A stretch of DNA of 10,226 nt from CAZTLI01 sp964614375. Its GTDB lineage: Bacteria > Chloroflexota > Anaerolineae > Aggregatilineales > Phototrophicaceae. Position 1 is the first letter of the stretch. Each line of letters opens with the position of its first letter. The notes beneath the pieces are model-generated. The model was not told where the DNA came from and ran no database searches. It saw only the letters and a program-made list of their open reading frames with translations. The position numbers were made by a program, and so were the translations under genes. Location of the stretch: positions 1 to 10,226 of the forward strand of contig CAZTLI010000171.1 in assembly GCA_964614375.1 (NCBI GenBank). Reading direction: 5' to 3'. Positions 1 to 7,277 of this stretch are shown here, one piece after another.

Positions 1-2151
1 TTCAGCCGCCGTCATGGTGACCCCAGCCGTCCCTGGAATCGTTTCGAGATTAATGTCAAGAAAGCCAATGGCGACCAGATGCTGGATTATCAGGGCAATT
101 GGCGCGATATTTTCCAGAATTGGGAGGCATTGAGTTATTCCTATCCTGCATTTATCGACGGCATAGTGAGCGTCTTTTTGAGCGCGACGACATTCGACGG
201 TTATAACCCCTACCGTCTGACGCGCAGTGGTGTCGATTGGGAAATTCCCGAACCGTCCAACGCATGGGCGAACATCGGTTACTGGAACGACCATCAGATT
301 ATCTATCTGCAAAAGCTGCTTGAAGTGTGTCACCAATTTTATCCGGGCAAACTCGCCGCGCTGCTCTCGCGTCACATATTCAGTGCTGCCAATGTGCCCT
401 ATCGCATCAAAGCCTACGCCGATCTGGTCAAAAACCCCTATCGCACCATCGTCTTCGATTGGGATGAAGAAAACCGCATTAAGGCGCGGGTCAAACAGCA
501 GGGCGCGGACGGCAAACTCGTGTTCGATGGGGATGGGCGTGTGTTTCAGGTGACGATGGGCGAAAAATTGCTGCTGCTGCTGCTCACCAAACTGGCGAAT
601 TTTGTGCCCGAAGGGGGCATCTGGCTGAATACGCAGCGTCCCGAATGGAACGACGCCAATAACGCGCTGGTGGGCAAGGGGTTGTCCGTCGTCACGCTGG
701 GTTATCTGCGCCGTTATATCGCCTTTTTCATCGACTTGCTGAAGGATAGTCATCTCCAGACGCTCACCCTATCGACAGACGTGAACGCCCTCTTTGATGA
801 ACTCCACCGCATCTTGAACGCCCATCATGCGCTGCTGGGCGACGCTATCACCGACACACAGCGCCGGGCCATCATGGACAAGTTAGGTCGGGCGGGCAGC
901 GTCTACCGCTGGCAGTATTACACGCAAGGGGTATCCGGCACATTCACCGAGGTATCAACCACGACGGTTATTGATTTCCTGAAGGTGGCGCAGGATTATA
1001 TTGAGCATTCGCTGCGTGCCAATAAACGCCCGGACAACCTGTATCACGCCTATAACACGCTGCATTTGACAGACAACAGCGCGACCATCCGCCATCTGCC
1101 CGAAATGCTGGAAGGACAGGTCGCCATTCTGTCATCGGGACTATTGACCGCAGATGAGGCGTTGAACCTGCTGCAATCGCTGCGCCAGAGCGCCCTCTAT
1201 CGCGCCGACCAGCACAGTTATATCCTCTATCCCAATCGCAGCGTGCCCGGATTTCTCGAAAAAAATCACATTCCCGCGCAATCCATCCGCGCTTCAAAAC
1301 TGGCGGCGGCGTTATTACAACACCACGACACGCGCCTTATCCGTCAAGGTGTGAATGGCGCTTATCACTTCAATGGCGATATTCGCAATGGCACCGATGT
1401 CGCGCATATTCTGGAAACGCTGTCACAAGAAACGCAGTATGCAGAGATGGTCAGTACGGAGTCCGGCGCCTTCCTGGCATTGTTTGAAGACCTGTTCAAT
1501 CACGCCGCGTTCACCGGGCGTTCGGGCACATTCTTCGCCTATGAAGGGCTGGGCAGCATTTATTGGCACATGGTCTCGAAACTGCTCCTGGCGGTGCAGG
1601 AGACGGCGCTGCGGGCTTCCCGTTCAGGTGCGGCGGATGCAGCCCTGCGCGAGCTGATTGACTGTTATGAAGATGTGCGCGCGGGCATCGGCTTCAATAA
1701 ACCGCCGGCTGTCTATGGCGCATTCCCCACCGACCCCTATTCCCACACGCCGATGGGACACGGCGCGAAACAACCGGGTATGACGGGCATGGTCAAAGAG
1801 GAAATTCTCACGCGCCTTGTCGAACTCGGTATTGTGATTGAAGCGGGCGCAATCGTCTTTCATCCGGCGCTGCTGCGTCAACAGGAACTCCTGCACGCGC
1901 CGTCTATCCTGCGGTATGTCGATGTGCGGGGCGAATTTCAACAGCTAGCGGTAAACGCCGATTGTTTAGCCTATACCTTCTGCCAGATACCCGTCGTGGT
2001 GCGGCGTGCGGATATAGACCAGATGATCATACAGTTCAATGATGACCCAACGCTGGTCATATCCGGCAGTCGTCTGAGCGCCGATTTATCTCAGCGCATT
2101 TTCGCCCGCGATGGACACATCCGGCAGCTAACGATAGATTTTGCATCTTAA
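1..2151 (+). CDS. Large conserved protein of unknown function, glycosidase-like (5' partial)
   Basis: The reading frame is open from base 1, so the start lies outside the window; 716 residues and a TAA stop (2149-2151) are present. The visible part begins with a conserved RRHGDPSRPWNRF stretch (codons 3-15), then GNWRDIFQNWEAL (32-44), YNPYR (68-72), GYWNDHQIIYL, and TQRPEWNDANNALVGKG (from 211), with E215 and D218 as possible acidic catalytic residues. Near the C-terminus are YWHMVSKLLLAV and DPYSHTPMGHGAKQPGMTG followed by KEEILTR. I recognise these as a widespread family of very large bacterial proteins (about 1,000 residues or more, from memory) usually annotated hypothetical. Abundant Trp, Tyr and acidic residues plus helical repeats suggest an (alpha/alpha)6-toroid sugar enzyme, but that is inference. 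It lies 19 bases upstream of a secreted GH16 glucanase, which supports a carbohydrate role. Localisation cannot be judged without the N-terminus. An internal ATG at 79 is only a codon inside the conserved region, not the start. Coding status is secure; function is open. Confidence -1.
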   Translation, partial: FSRRHGDPSRPWNRFEINVKKANGDQMLDYQGNWRDIFQNWEALSYSYPAFIDGIVSVFLSATTFDGYNPYRLTRSGVDWEIPEPSNAWANIGYWNDHQIIYLQKLLEVCHQFYPGKLAALLSRHIFSAANVPYRIKAYADLVKNPYRTIVFDWDEENRIKARVKQQGADGKLVFDGDGRVFQVTMGEKLLLLLLTKLANFVPEGGIWLNTQRPEWNDANNALVGKGLSVVTLGYLRRYIAFFIDLLKDSHLQTLTLSTDVNALFDELHRILNAHHALLGDAITDTQRRAIMDKLGRAGSVYRWQYYTQGVSGTFTEVSTTTVIDFLKVAQDYIEHSLRANKRPDNLYHAYNTLHLTDNSATIRHLPEMLEGQVAILSSGLLTADEALNLLQSLRQSALYRADQHSYILYPNRSVPGFLEKNHIPAQSIRASKLAAALLQHHDTRLIRQGVNGAYHFNGDIRNGTDVAHILETLSQETQYAEMVSTESGAFLALFEDLFNHAAFTGRSGTFFAYEGLGSIYWHMVSKLLLAVQETALRASRSGAADAALRELIDCYEDVRAGIGFNKPPAVYGAFPTDPYSHTPMGHGAKQPGMTGMVKEEILTRLVELGIVIEAGAIVFHPALLRQQELLHAPSILRYVDVRGEFQQLAVNADCLAYTFCQIPVVVRRADIDQMIIQFNDDPTLVISGSRLSADLSQRIFARDGHIRQLTIDFAS

Positions 2152-2157
2152 TATTTT

Positions 2158-2161
2158 GGAG
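2158..2161 (+). promoter_or_regulatory. Ribosome binding site of the GH16 gene
   Basis: GGAG sits 9 bases before the ATG at 2171, which is followed at once by a textbook signal peptide. This favours 2171 over the in-frame TTG at 2141 (inside the previous gene) and the ATG at 2162 (directly abutting the GGAG). Confidence -1.
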
Positions 2162-2170
2162 ATGATACGC

Positions 2171-3694
2171 ATGAAAAAACTGACTTTAGTTGTCCTCATC
2201 CTGGTTTTACTCGTCACGCTCACGGTCATCGCGCAGGACACGTCCGCCAGCCCAGCAGTCATTGAGCTTGAATTGGTGCTCGATGATTTTGAGCGGGGTT
2301 TGCTGTTCCGGGACGACGCATTCGGCAACGACATCGGTCACATTCCCTGGGGCGATACGGCTGAAAATGTCACGCTCGCCGCACGATTGCTCGTGCCCTA
2401 TTCACGGCTAGCTGTGCCGACCTCCCCGACGCGCGCCAACACTGTGCTGGCTGTGACTTATGACATCGGGTCATGGGGCGGCTTCACCAGCGTATTCAAC
2501 AATGGCACAGACTGGATCGGGATGGATTGGACGGCCTATAACGCGCTGACGTTCTGGCTGTATGGCAACAACACAGGCGGGATGATACAGGTTGAAATCT
2601 TCGACAATCGCAACCCGGCGCAAACGGGCGATACGGCGGAACGCTGGTATCATCGCATTGCCGATAATTATGCAGGCTGGCAGCAGTTTACGATTCCATT
2701 CGACCTGTTCCAACGTCGCAGCGATTGGCAGCCCAATGGCGCGCTCAATGATGGATTGGGTCTGACGGACGTTTCGGGCTATGCTTTTGGTTTTCCGGCA
2801 GGGGTGGGCTTACACACGGCGTATCTGGATGATGTTGGCCTGACCACGATTGAGGATGTGTCAGTCGTGACCATTTCTGGCGCAGAAGCAGCGGCAGATG
2901 AAGAAGGAGTATTTGTCTTGGACGAGAGCGTAACATGGGATTCGCGGCAGTGGAATTTGATGTGGTCGGATGAATTTGACGCCGAAGCGGGCGCGCCAAT
3001 CAATGACGAATTCTGGACGTGTGAGGTTGGCGGGCAGGGTTGGGGCAATAACGAACTCCAATACTATACGCAGCGACCAGAAAATGTCTCGCACGATGGT
3101 CAGGGGCATCTGGCAATCGTCGCGCGTGAAGAAAATCCCGATGACTATACCTGTCACTATGGCATATGCCGCTATACATCGGCACGCTGTATCACCCGCG
3201 ATAAAGTGGAATTTACCTATGGTCGGGTTGAGGCGCGGATGCGTATCACATACGGTCAGGGTGTTTGGCCTGCGTTCTGGATGCTGGGCGCGAACTTCCC
3301 GTCTGTGGGTTGGCCGAACAGCGGCGAAATTGACATTTTGGAAAATGTCGGTCATGAGATGCGTACTGTTCACGGCACAGTACACGGCCCCGGTTATTCC
3401 GGCGCACAGGGCATCGGAACGCATTACGTGCTGCCTGAAGCGGTGTCCAATGATTTTCACGTCTTCGCAATCGACTGGGACCCCGGCGTCATTCGCTGGT
3501 ATGTCGATGGTGTGCTGTTTAATACATTGACAGTGAATGATGTCGCGCCGCGTGAATGGGTATTCGATCATGATTTCTTCCTGCTGATGAACGTCGCTGT
3601 CGGTGGGAACTGGCCCGGTTCGCCCAATGCCACCACCGAATTCCCACAGACGCTGCTGGTGGATTACGTTCGCGTCTATCAACTGGCGGAGTAA
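2171..3694 (+). CDS. Secreted GH16 endo-beta-glucanase (laminarinase-like) with N-terminal carbohydrate-binding domain
   Basis: The product is 507 residues. Residues 1-21 form a Sec signal peptide (MKK, a long Leu/Val core, then VIA before QD), with no lipobox cysteine, so export as a free protein is expected. Residues about 30-230 resemble CBM11-type beta-sandwich modules: a DDFE start, a GMDWTAYNALTFWLYGNNTGG stretch, a DNRNP motif, GWQQFTIPF, and a final AYLDDVGL strand. A short acidic linker follows. Residues about 260-505 are a GH16 domain: WSDEFD opening, NELQYYT, GRVEARM, WPAFWMLG, then the catalytic GEIDILE motif with nucleophile E386, D388 and acid/base E391, and a closing DYVRVYQ strand. 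The E-x-D-x-x-E form is typical of bacterial beta-1,3 or beta-1,3-1,4 glucanases, so laminarin or a mixed-linkage glucan is the likely substrate; agarases and carrageenases of GH16 are less likely. It sits between the large unknown protein and the sugar-oxidation genes, suggesting it feeds them. Family call is firm; exact linkage is not. Confidence -1.
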   Translation: MKKLTLVVLILVLLVTLTVIAQDTSASPAVIELELVLDDFERGLLFRDDAFGNDIGHIPWGDTAENVTLAARLLVPYSRLAVPTSPTRANTVLAVTYDIGSWGGFTSVFNNGTDWIGMDWTAYNALTFWLYGNNTGGMIQVEIFDNRNPAQTGDTAERWYHRIADNYAGWQQFTIPFDLFQRRSDWQPNGALNDGLGLTDVSGYAFGFPAGVGLHTAYLDDVGLTTIEDVSVVTISGAEAAADEEGVFVLDESVTWDSRQWNLMWSDEFDAEAGAPINDEFWTCEVGGQGWGNNELQYYTQRPENVSHDGQGHLAIVAREENPDDYTCHYGICRYTSARCITRDKVEFTYGRVEARMRITYGQGVWPAFWMLGANFPSVGWPNSGEIDILENVGHEMRTVHGTVHGPGYSGAQGIGTHYVLPEAVSNDFHVFAIDWDPGVIRWYVDGVLFNTLTVNDVAPREWVFDHDFFLLMNVAVGGNWPGSPNATTEFPQTLLVDYVRVYQLAE

Positions 3695-3695
3695 G

Positions 3696-3716
3696 CGGCA
3701 GCGGGCAGCGCTGCTG
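3696..3716 (+). other. GC-rich hairpin just after the GH16 stop codon
   Basis: An 8-bp stem (3696-3703 paired with 3709-3716, one G-T wobble) encloses a 5-base GGCAG loop and starts two bases after the stop codon. No T-tract follows, so it does not look like a full intrinsic terminator. It could stabilise the 3' end of a processed glucanase mRNA or lower read-through into the dehydrogenase gene. The pairing is seen directly; the role is inferred. Confidence -1.
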
Positions 3717-3727
3717 GCAAGACTGTT

Positions 3728-3732
3728 GAGGG
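3728..3732 (+). promoter_or_regulatory. Ribosome binding site of the SDR gene
   Basis: GAGGG lies 11 bases before the ATG at 3744, slightly longer than ideal. It supports 3744 as the start; the frame is open further upstream, but only into the end of the GH16 gene. Confidence -1.
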
Positions 3733-3743
3733 CAATCGCATTC

Positions 3744-4553
3744 ATGGACATCACGCAGACATTCGCAACCATCCAACCCCGCTATCCTGAATTTAAAAAT
3801 CAGGTCGCGCTGGTGACGGGTTCGAGTCGGGGCATTGGCACAGGTATTGCCCTGCGCTTGGCGCGTGAGGGCATGAAAATAGTCATACATGGGGCTGATA
3901 GCACAGAAGTCAGTGAGACGGTACAGGCATTTCAGGCGTTGGGTGTGGATGTGCTCGGTATTGCTGCTGATTTCACAGACGATGATGCGATCAGCCAATT
4001 GTTTGCAGCCACGCTGCGACGTTTTGATGGTCTCGATGTGTTGGTCAATAACGCGGCAGACCTGCGCCGTGGTGAACTTGCCGATGCGGGGCGGGAGCTG
4101 CTCGACCAGCAGTTGGCGGTCAATTTGCGTGCGCCGTATCTGTGCAGCTGGCACGCTGCCGAAATCATGCAAAAAGTGAAACGCGGCAGCATCATTAACA
4201 TCAGTTCGGTGGGCGGCCTGCGCGCGCATTGGCGCGGGCTGCCATACGATATGACCAAAGGCGGGCTGGATGCGATGACGCGGGCGCTGGCGCTCAGTGT
4301 GGCACGCGCTGGCATTCGAGTCAACGCGATTGCGCCGGGTGCGATACGCGGGGCGCGTACCCCCCCACCCGACGACGAACGCGCGCAGGCGCAAATCGGG
4401 CGCATCCCCATTTCACGTTATGGTACAGCCCTCGATATTGGCGCGGCGGTGGCCTTCCTTGCTTCAGACGATGCCAGCTATATCACCGGGCAAATTTTAT
4501 ATGTGGATGGCGGTATCACGGCTCAACTCAGCCCGCCCGGTCAACCCATTTAA
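3744..4553 (+). CDS. Classical short-chain dehydrogenase/reductase (SDR), probable sugar or polyol dehydrogenase
   Basis: A 269-residue protein of normal length for a classical SDR. The Rossmann cofactor motif TGSSRGIG spans residues 25-32. NNAAD replaces the common NNAG motif. The catalytic set is complete: S155 in INISS, Y168 and K172 in YDMTK, with the usual 13-residue Ser-Tyr spacing. The C-terminal half has the standard RVNAIAPGAI and FLASDDASYITGQILYVDGG blocks. Family knowledge gives an NAD(P)-dependent oxidoreductase, cytosolic and probably tetrameric. The position after R29 does not clearly settle NAD versus NADP. Family sequence does not fix the substrate, but its place between a glucanase and genes for an acid-sugar dehydratase and a lactonase suggests oxidation of an aldose at C1 (glucose 1-dehydrogenase-like) or of an aldonate (gluconate 5-dehydrogenase-like). 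It lies 49 bases after GH16 and 23 bases before the dehydratase, consistent with co-transcription. A reductase of unrelated small molecules remains possible. Confidence -1.
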   Translation: MDITQTFATIQPRYPEFKNQVALVTGSSRGIGTGIALRLAREGMKIVIHGADSTEVSETVQAFQALGVDVLGIAADFTDDDAISQLFAATLRRFDGLDVLVNNAADLRRGELADAGRELLDQQLAVNLRAPYLCSWHAAEIMQKVKRGSIINISSVGGLRAHWRGLPYDMTKGGLDAMTRALALSVARAGIRVNAIAPGAIRGARTPPPDDERAQAQIGRIPISRYGTALDIGAAVAFLASDDASYITGQILYVDGGITAQLSPPGQPI

Positions 4554-4576
4554 TACAGTTAAAGTGAGAAACAATC

Positions 4577-5779
4577 ATGCCCTCAGTGACTATTCAAGAT
4601 GTACAGGTTATTCTCACCCAACCCCTCAATCAACGCTTGATCGTGGTCAAACTGATTACGTCCGAACCGGGATTGTATGGTTTGGGCTGCGCGACCTTCA
4701 CCCAACGCTTTCACGCAGTTCATGCCGCGCTCGAACACCATCTGAAGCCCTTCCTCATCGGCAGAGAGGTGAGCCGGATAGAAGACATCTGGCAAATGTT
4801 GATGGTCAATGGCTATTGGCGCAATGGCCCGGTGCTCAACAACGCGATTTCTGGCGTCGATATGGCGCTGTGGGACATCAAGGGCAAAATGGCGAACATG
4901 CCCGTTTATGACTTGCTCGGTGGGAAGTGCCGCGAAGCCGCCGCCGTCTATGTTCATGCCAATGGTCAAACCGCCGCCGAAGTGCTTGACGATGCCCAGA
5001 CGCTCATTGCGGAAGGGTATCGTCACATTCGCTTGCAGTTGGGCGGTTATGGCGGTGAAAGTGTCCGGGATGTGCGCCCGCCGGGTGCAGTAGACGGGCA
5101 GTATTATGACCCCCGCGCGTATGTGCGAAAAACGCTGGCGCTGCTTGAAACAGCGCGTGAAACGCTCGGTGATGAGATTGAACTGCTGCATGATATTCAC
5201 GAACGCCTGCACCCGATGGACGCCGCAGCCTTTGCGAAAGCCGTCGAACCTGTCAACCTGTTTTTCCTTGAAGATGCGCTCGCGCCAGAAGACATCGACT
5301 GGTTTGTACACATCCGTTCGCACTGTACCACCCGGCTGGCGATGGGTGAATTGTTCGTGCATTCGCTGGAATGGCGGACGCTGGTTGAACGCCGCCTGAT
5401 AGATTTCATCCGAATGCACATCAGCGCCATCGGCGGTATCACACCCGCGCGCAATGCCGCCATTCTCGCGCAGAGCTATGGCATTCGCACTGCATGGCAT
5501 GGCCCGCACGATGTATCCCCTGTCGGACATGCCGCCAATCTGCATCTGGATGTGTGGTCGCCCAACTTCGGCATTCAGGAATGGTGTCGCTTCCCGGAAC
5601 TGGTGTACGAGATGTTCCCCGGCTGCCCGGAAGTGCGCGATGGCTATCTATTTCCCAATGACCGCCCCGGATTAGGTGTGGATATTGATGAGACCCTCGC
5701 CGCGAAATATCCCTGCACGGACGAAATCATCGAATGGACGCAAACCCGCCTACCCGATGGCAGTCCCGCCCGACCCTGA
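4577..5779 (+). CDS. Enolase-superfamily acid-sugar dehydratase, D-mannonate dehydratase/RspA-like, divergent
   Basis: A 400-residue two-domain enolase-superfamily enzyme: an N-terminal capping domain (about 1-120) and a (beta/alpha)7-beta barrel. Markers of the mannonate dehydratase group are RIEDIWQ, SGVDMALWDIKGKMA, VYVHANG (H127), the HDIHERL block (D206, H208), FFLEDA (E232), MGELF (E258), HGPHD (H308), NFGIQEW and GLGVDIDETLAAKYP. D206, E232 and E258 are the expected Mg2+ ligands, 26 residues apart each time as in the Novosphingobium enzyme. The reaction would be syn/anti loss of water from an aldonic acid to a 2-keto-3-deoxy acid. Two departures stand out: the 150s-180s active-site loop is about 15 residues shorter and has Arg (R164) where my alignment by eye expects the loop Tyr, though the partner Arg (R152) remains; and the C-terminus lacks the usual LEDGTMWNW ending, having LPDGSPARP. 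The substrate may therefore be gluconate or another aldonate rather than mannonate. A weak GTGAG (4564-4568) precedes the ATG. Superfamily call is firm; substrate uncertain. Confidence -1.
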   Translation: MPSVTIQDVQVILTQPLNQRLIVVKLITSEPGLYGLGCATFTQRFHAVHAALEHHLKPFLIGREVSRIEDIWQMLMVNGYWRNGPVLNNAISGVDMALWDIKGKMANMPVYDLLGGKCREAAAVYVHANGQTAAEVLDDAQTLIAEGYRHIRLQLGGYGGESVRDVRPPGAVDGQYYDPRAYVRKTLALLETARETLGDEIELLHDIHERLHPMDAAAFAKAVEPVNLFFLEDALAPEDIDWFVHIRSHCTTRLAMGELFVHSLEWRTLVERRLIDFIRMHISAIGGITPARNAAILAQSYGIRTAWHGPHDVSPVGHAANLHLDVWSPNFGIQEWCRFPELVYEMFPGCPEVRDGYLFPNDRPGLGVDIDETLAAKYPCTDEIIEWTQTRLPDGSPARP

Positions 5780-5796
5780 CCACGATGGTTTCCTGT

Positions 5797-5800
5797 GGAG
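5797..5800 (+). promoter_or_regulatory. Ribosome binding site of the lactonase gene
   Basis: GGAG lies 9 bases before the ATG at 5810 and overlaps the in-frame GTG at 5795. This placement makes 5810 the better start and rules out the five-residue longer form beginning at the GTG. Confidence -1.
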
Positions 5801-5809
5801 CAAATCCGA

Positions 5810-6907
5810 ATGACAGAAAGTGTATTTTTGTACGTCGGCACGTATACACGCCCGTTTCCCTATCTGCAAGCGACACACGGCGAAGGTATCTATATTTTTC
5901 GATTCAACCCGGTAACAGGCGAACTGGCACAAGTCGGGCAAGTCGCGATTGATAATCCGTCCTATCTCGTGATTGACCACAGCAAACGGGTTTTGTATGC
6001 CTGTAGCGAGGTCTGGGAATGGGAAGAAGGCACGATCACGGCCTTTGCTATCGACTCCAAAAGTGGCCGCCTCACCTATCTCAATCAACAGCCTGCAATG
6101 GGGGGTATCACCGTGTATCTCTCGTTGGACAAATCCAATCGCTATCTGCTCGCTGCCAATTATCGAGATGGTCAAGCTGTCGCCATACTGCCCATCAACG
6201 CGGATGGTCGTCTCGCGCCCGCCAGCAGTTCGCATAAACACACCGAACCCGCGTTGAAAACTGTGCCAGCGCGTCAGGACAAATCGCACGCGCATTGTGT
6301 GATTGCTGACCCGACGAATGCCTATGTGCTGGTGTGTGATCTGGGGCTGGATAAAATCATGATTTATCAGCTTGATACAGAAAATGGTCTGCTTATCCCC
6401 AACGACCCACCCTACGTCCAGATGACGCCGGGTTCAGGCCCGCGCCATCTGGTATTTCATCCCAACGGACGTTTCGCTTATGTGGCGCAAGAATTGAATT
6501 CAACGGTTGCTGTCCTATCATTCGATACCGCAACGGGTACATTCACACTGCTGCAAACGCATTCAACATTGCCCGAAAGCTACGATGGGCATAACTCGTG
6601 TTCGGACATTCAACTCACACCGAGCGGCAAATTTCTGTATGTGGGCAATCGCGGTCATGACAGCCTTGCTATCTATGCCATTGATGACGATACGGCAGCG
6701 CTTACGTATATCGGGCATCAGTCCACAAACGGAAAAACGCCGCGCAATTTCGTAATTGACCCAACCGGGACGTATGTGCTGGTTGGCAATCAGGACAGCG
6801 ATACGCTTGTAACGCTGCGGATCAATCCGCACGATGGCACGCTCAAACCTGTCGCGGTAACGCCCTGTCCGACACCGGTATGTCTGAAGTTCATCGCCCC
6901 ATCTTAG
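5810..6907 (+). CDS. Seven-bladed beta-propeller lactonase, YbhE/6-phosphogluconolactonase family
   Basis: A 365-residue protein, typical length for the family, without a signal peptide, so cytosolic. It opens with FLYVGTYTRP and shows repeated propeller-blade signatures: LAANYRDGQAVAILPI, AYVLVCDLGLDKIMIYQL, GSGPRHLVFHPNGRFAYV, KFLYVGNRGHDSLAIYAID and TYVLVGNQDSDTLVTLRI. Residues expected to line the central cavity, by comparison with the fungal carboxymuconate lactonizing enzyme of the same fold, are present: H160 or H162 in SHAHC, R212 in GPRH, E228 in QELNST (the same 16-residue gap) and R281 in NRGHD. Family members hydrolyse 6-phosphogluconolactone or other sugar lactones; in this neighbourhood hydrolysis of an aldonolactone made by the SDR is an attractive role. 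It is the last gene of the run, 30 bases after the dehydratase, followed by a 507-base gap. I see no strong intrinsic terminator after it. Family is secure; choice between phosphorylated and free lactone is not. Confidence -1.
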   Translation: MTESVFLYVGTYTRPFPYLQATHGEGIYIFRFNPVTGELAQVGQVAIDNPSYLVIDHSKRVLYACSEVWEWEEGTITAFAIDSKSGRLTYLNQQPAMGGITVYLSLDKSNRYLLAANYRDGQAVAILPINADGRLAPASSSHKHTEPALKTVPARQDKSHAHCVIADPTNAYVLVCDLGLDKIMIYQLDTENGLLIPNDPPYVQMTPGSGPRHLVFHPNGRFAYVAQELNSTVAVLSFDTATGTFTLLQTHSTLPESYDGHNSCSDIQLTPSGKFLYVGNRGHDSLAIYAIDDDTAALTYIGHQSTNGKTPRNFVIDPTGTYVLVGNQDSDTLVTLRINPHDGTLKPVAVTPCPTPVCLKFIAPS

Positions 6908-7188
6908 CGGGCATAGTTTGCAGAATTGGAAATTCAGTTTCTCCGTGATGAGCCGGAAAAACAGAAGCTGTCCATGCCACCTGCGGCGCATCAAAAGGAT
7001 GAATATTGCCGCTGGCGAAGACAATTGAACCGCAAAGGCCGCATCCATGCGTCGCAGCGGGCGCAAGGATAATAAATGACACACTTTCACTCGCCTCTGT
7101 CCTTTTGGCTCACTCCTGTCGGTACGCATCCCTGTTGTTACCCGGCACAACTTTCACCACAGACAGGTTAAAACACACCCATCACCGC

Positions 7189-7207
7189 CTGTAATAGTCT
7201 GCAATAG
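7189..7207. repeat. Tandem 9-base near-repeat in the intergenic region
   Basis: CTGTAATAG (7189-7197) and CTGCAATAG (7199-7207) stand in direct repeat, separated by one base and differing at one position. The 10-base period is one helical turn, which could suit a regulator binding site, but a repeat this short may be chance. Confidence -1.
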
Positions 7208-7232
7208 AGACGGGCATGGCACGCACGGCAAT

Positions 7233-7263
7233 TTATCGACAAAATATGTGTTCCTATATATAG
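7233..7263 (+). promoter_or_regulatory. Possible promoter of the transporter operon with TATA palindrome
   Basis: TTATCG (7233-7238) and TATATA (7255-7260), 16 bases apart, loosely fit a housekeeping sigma -35/-10 pair. The -10 candidate lies inside a perfect 10-bp palindrome CTATATATAG (7254-7263). The -35 match is poor, and this would give a leader of about 145 bases. Offered as a weak candidate only. Confidence -1.
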
Positions 7264-7277
7264 TTGGGGGAATTCTG

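Noticed and set aside
568..585. CTG repeat giving a run of six leucines in the large protein
   Set aside because: Four CTG units between TTG and CTC lie in a conserved helical part of the protein; a run this short is ordinary and not a sign of slippage control.
2141..2170. Upstream TTG start for GH16 overlapping the large-protein gene
   Set aside because: It would put ten extra residues before a textbook signal peptide, and the GGAG site at 2158-2161 is correctly spaced for the ATG at 2171.
2861..3772. Open frame of 303 codons on the minus strand
   Set aside because: It is antisense to the GH16 catalytic domain, which has an intact active-site motif; the peptide is Cys/His/Ile/Arg-rich in the manner of antisense translations.
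3519..4394. Open frame of 291 codons on the minus strand
   Set aside because: It is antisense to the end of GH16 and most of the SDR gene, both clearly coding; the peptide has no recognisable domain.
4583..5545. Long open frame of 320 codons on the minus strand
   Set aside because: It lies fully inside the dehydratase gene, whose product has conserved motifs from end to end; the minus-strand peptide resembles no family and has no ribosome binding site.
6923..6945. Intrinsic terminator after the lactonase gene
   Set aside because: The only stem has five AT-rich pairs around a 3-base loop and is followed by just three T residues, too weak to call.
6891..7082. Small minus-strand frame that might be a gene in the intergenic region
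   Set aside because: It would start at GTG without a ribosome binding site, overlaps the lactonase 3' end and gives an unrecognised 63-residue peptide; kept only as a low-interest observation.
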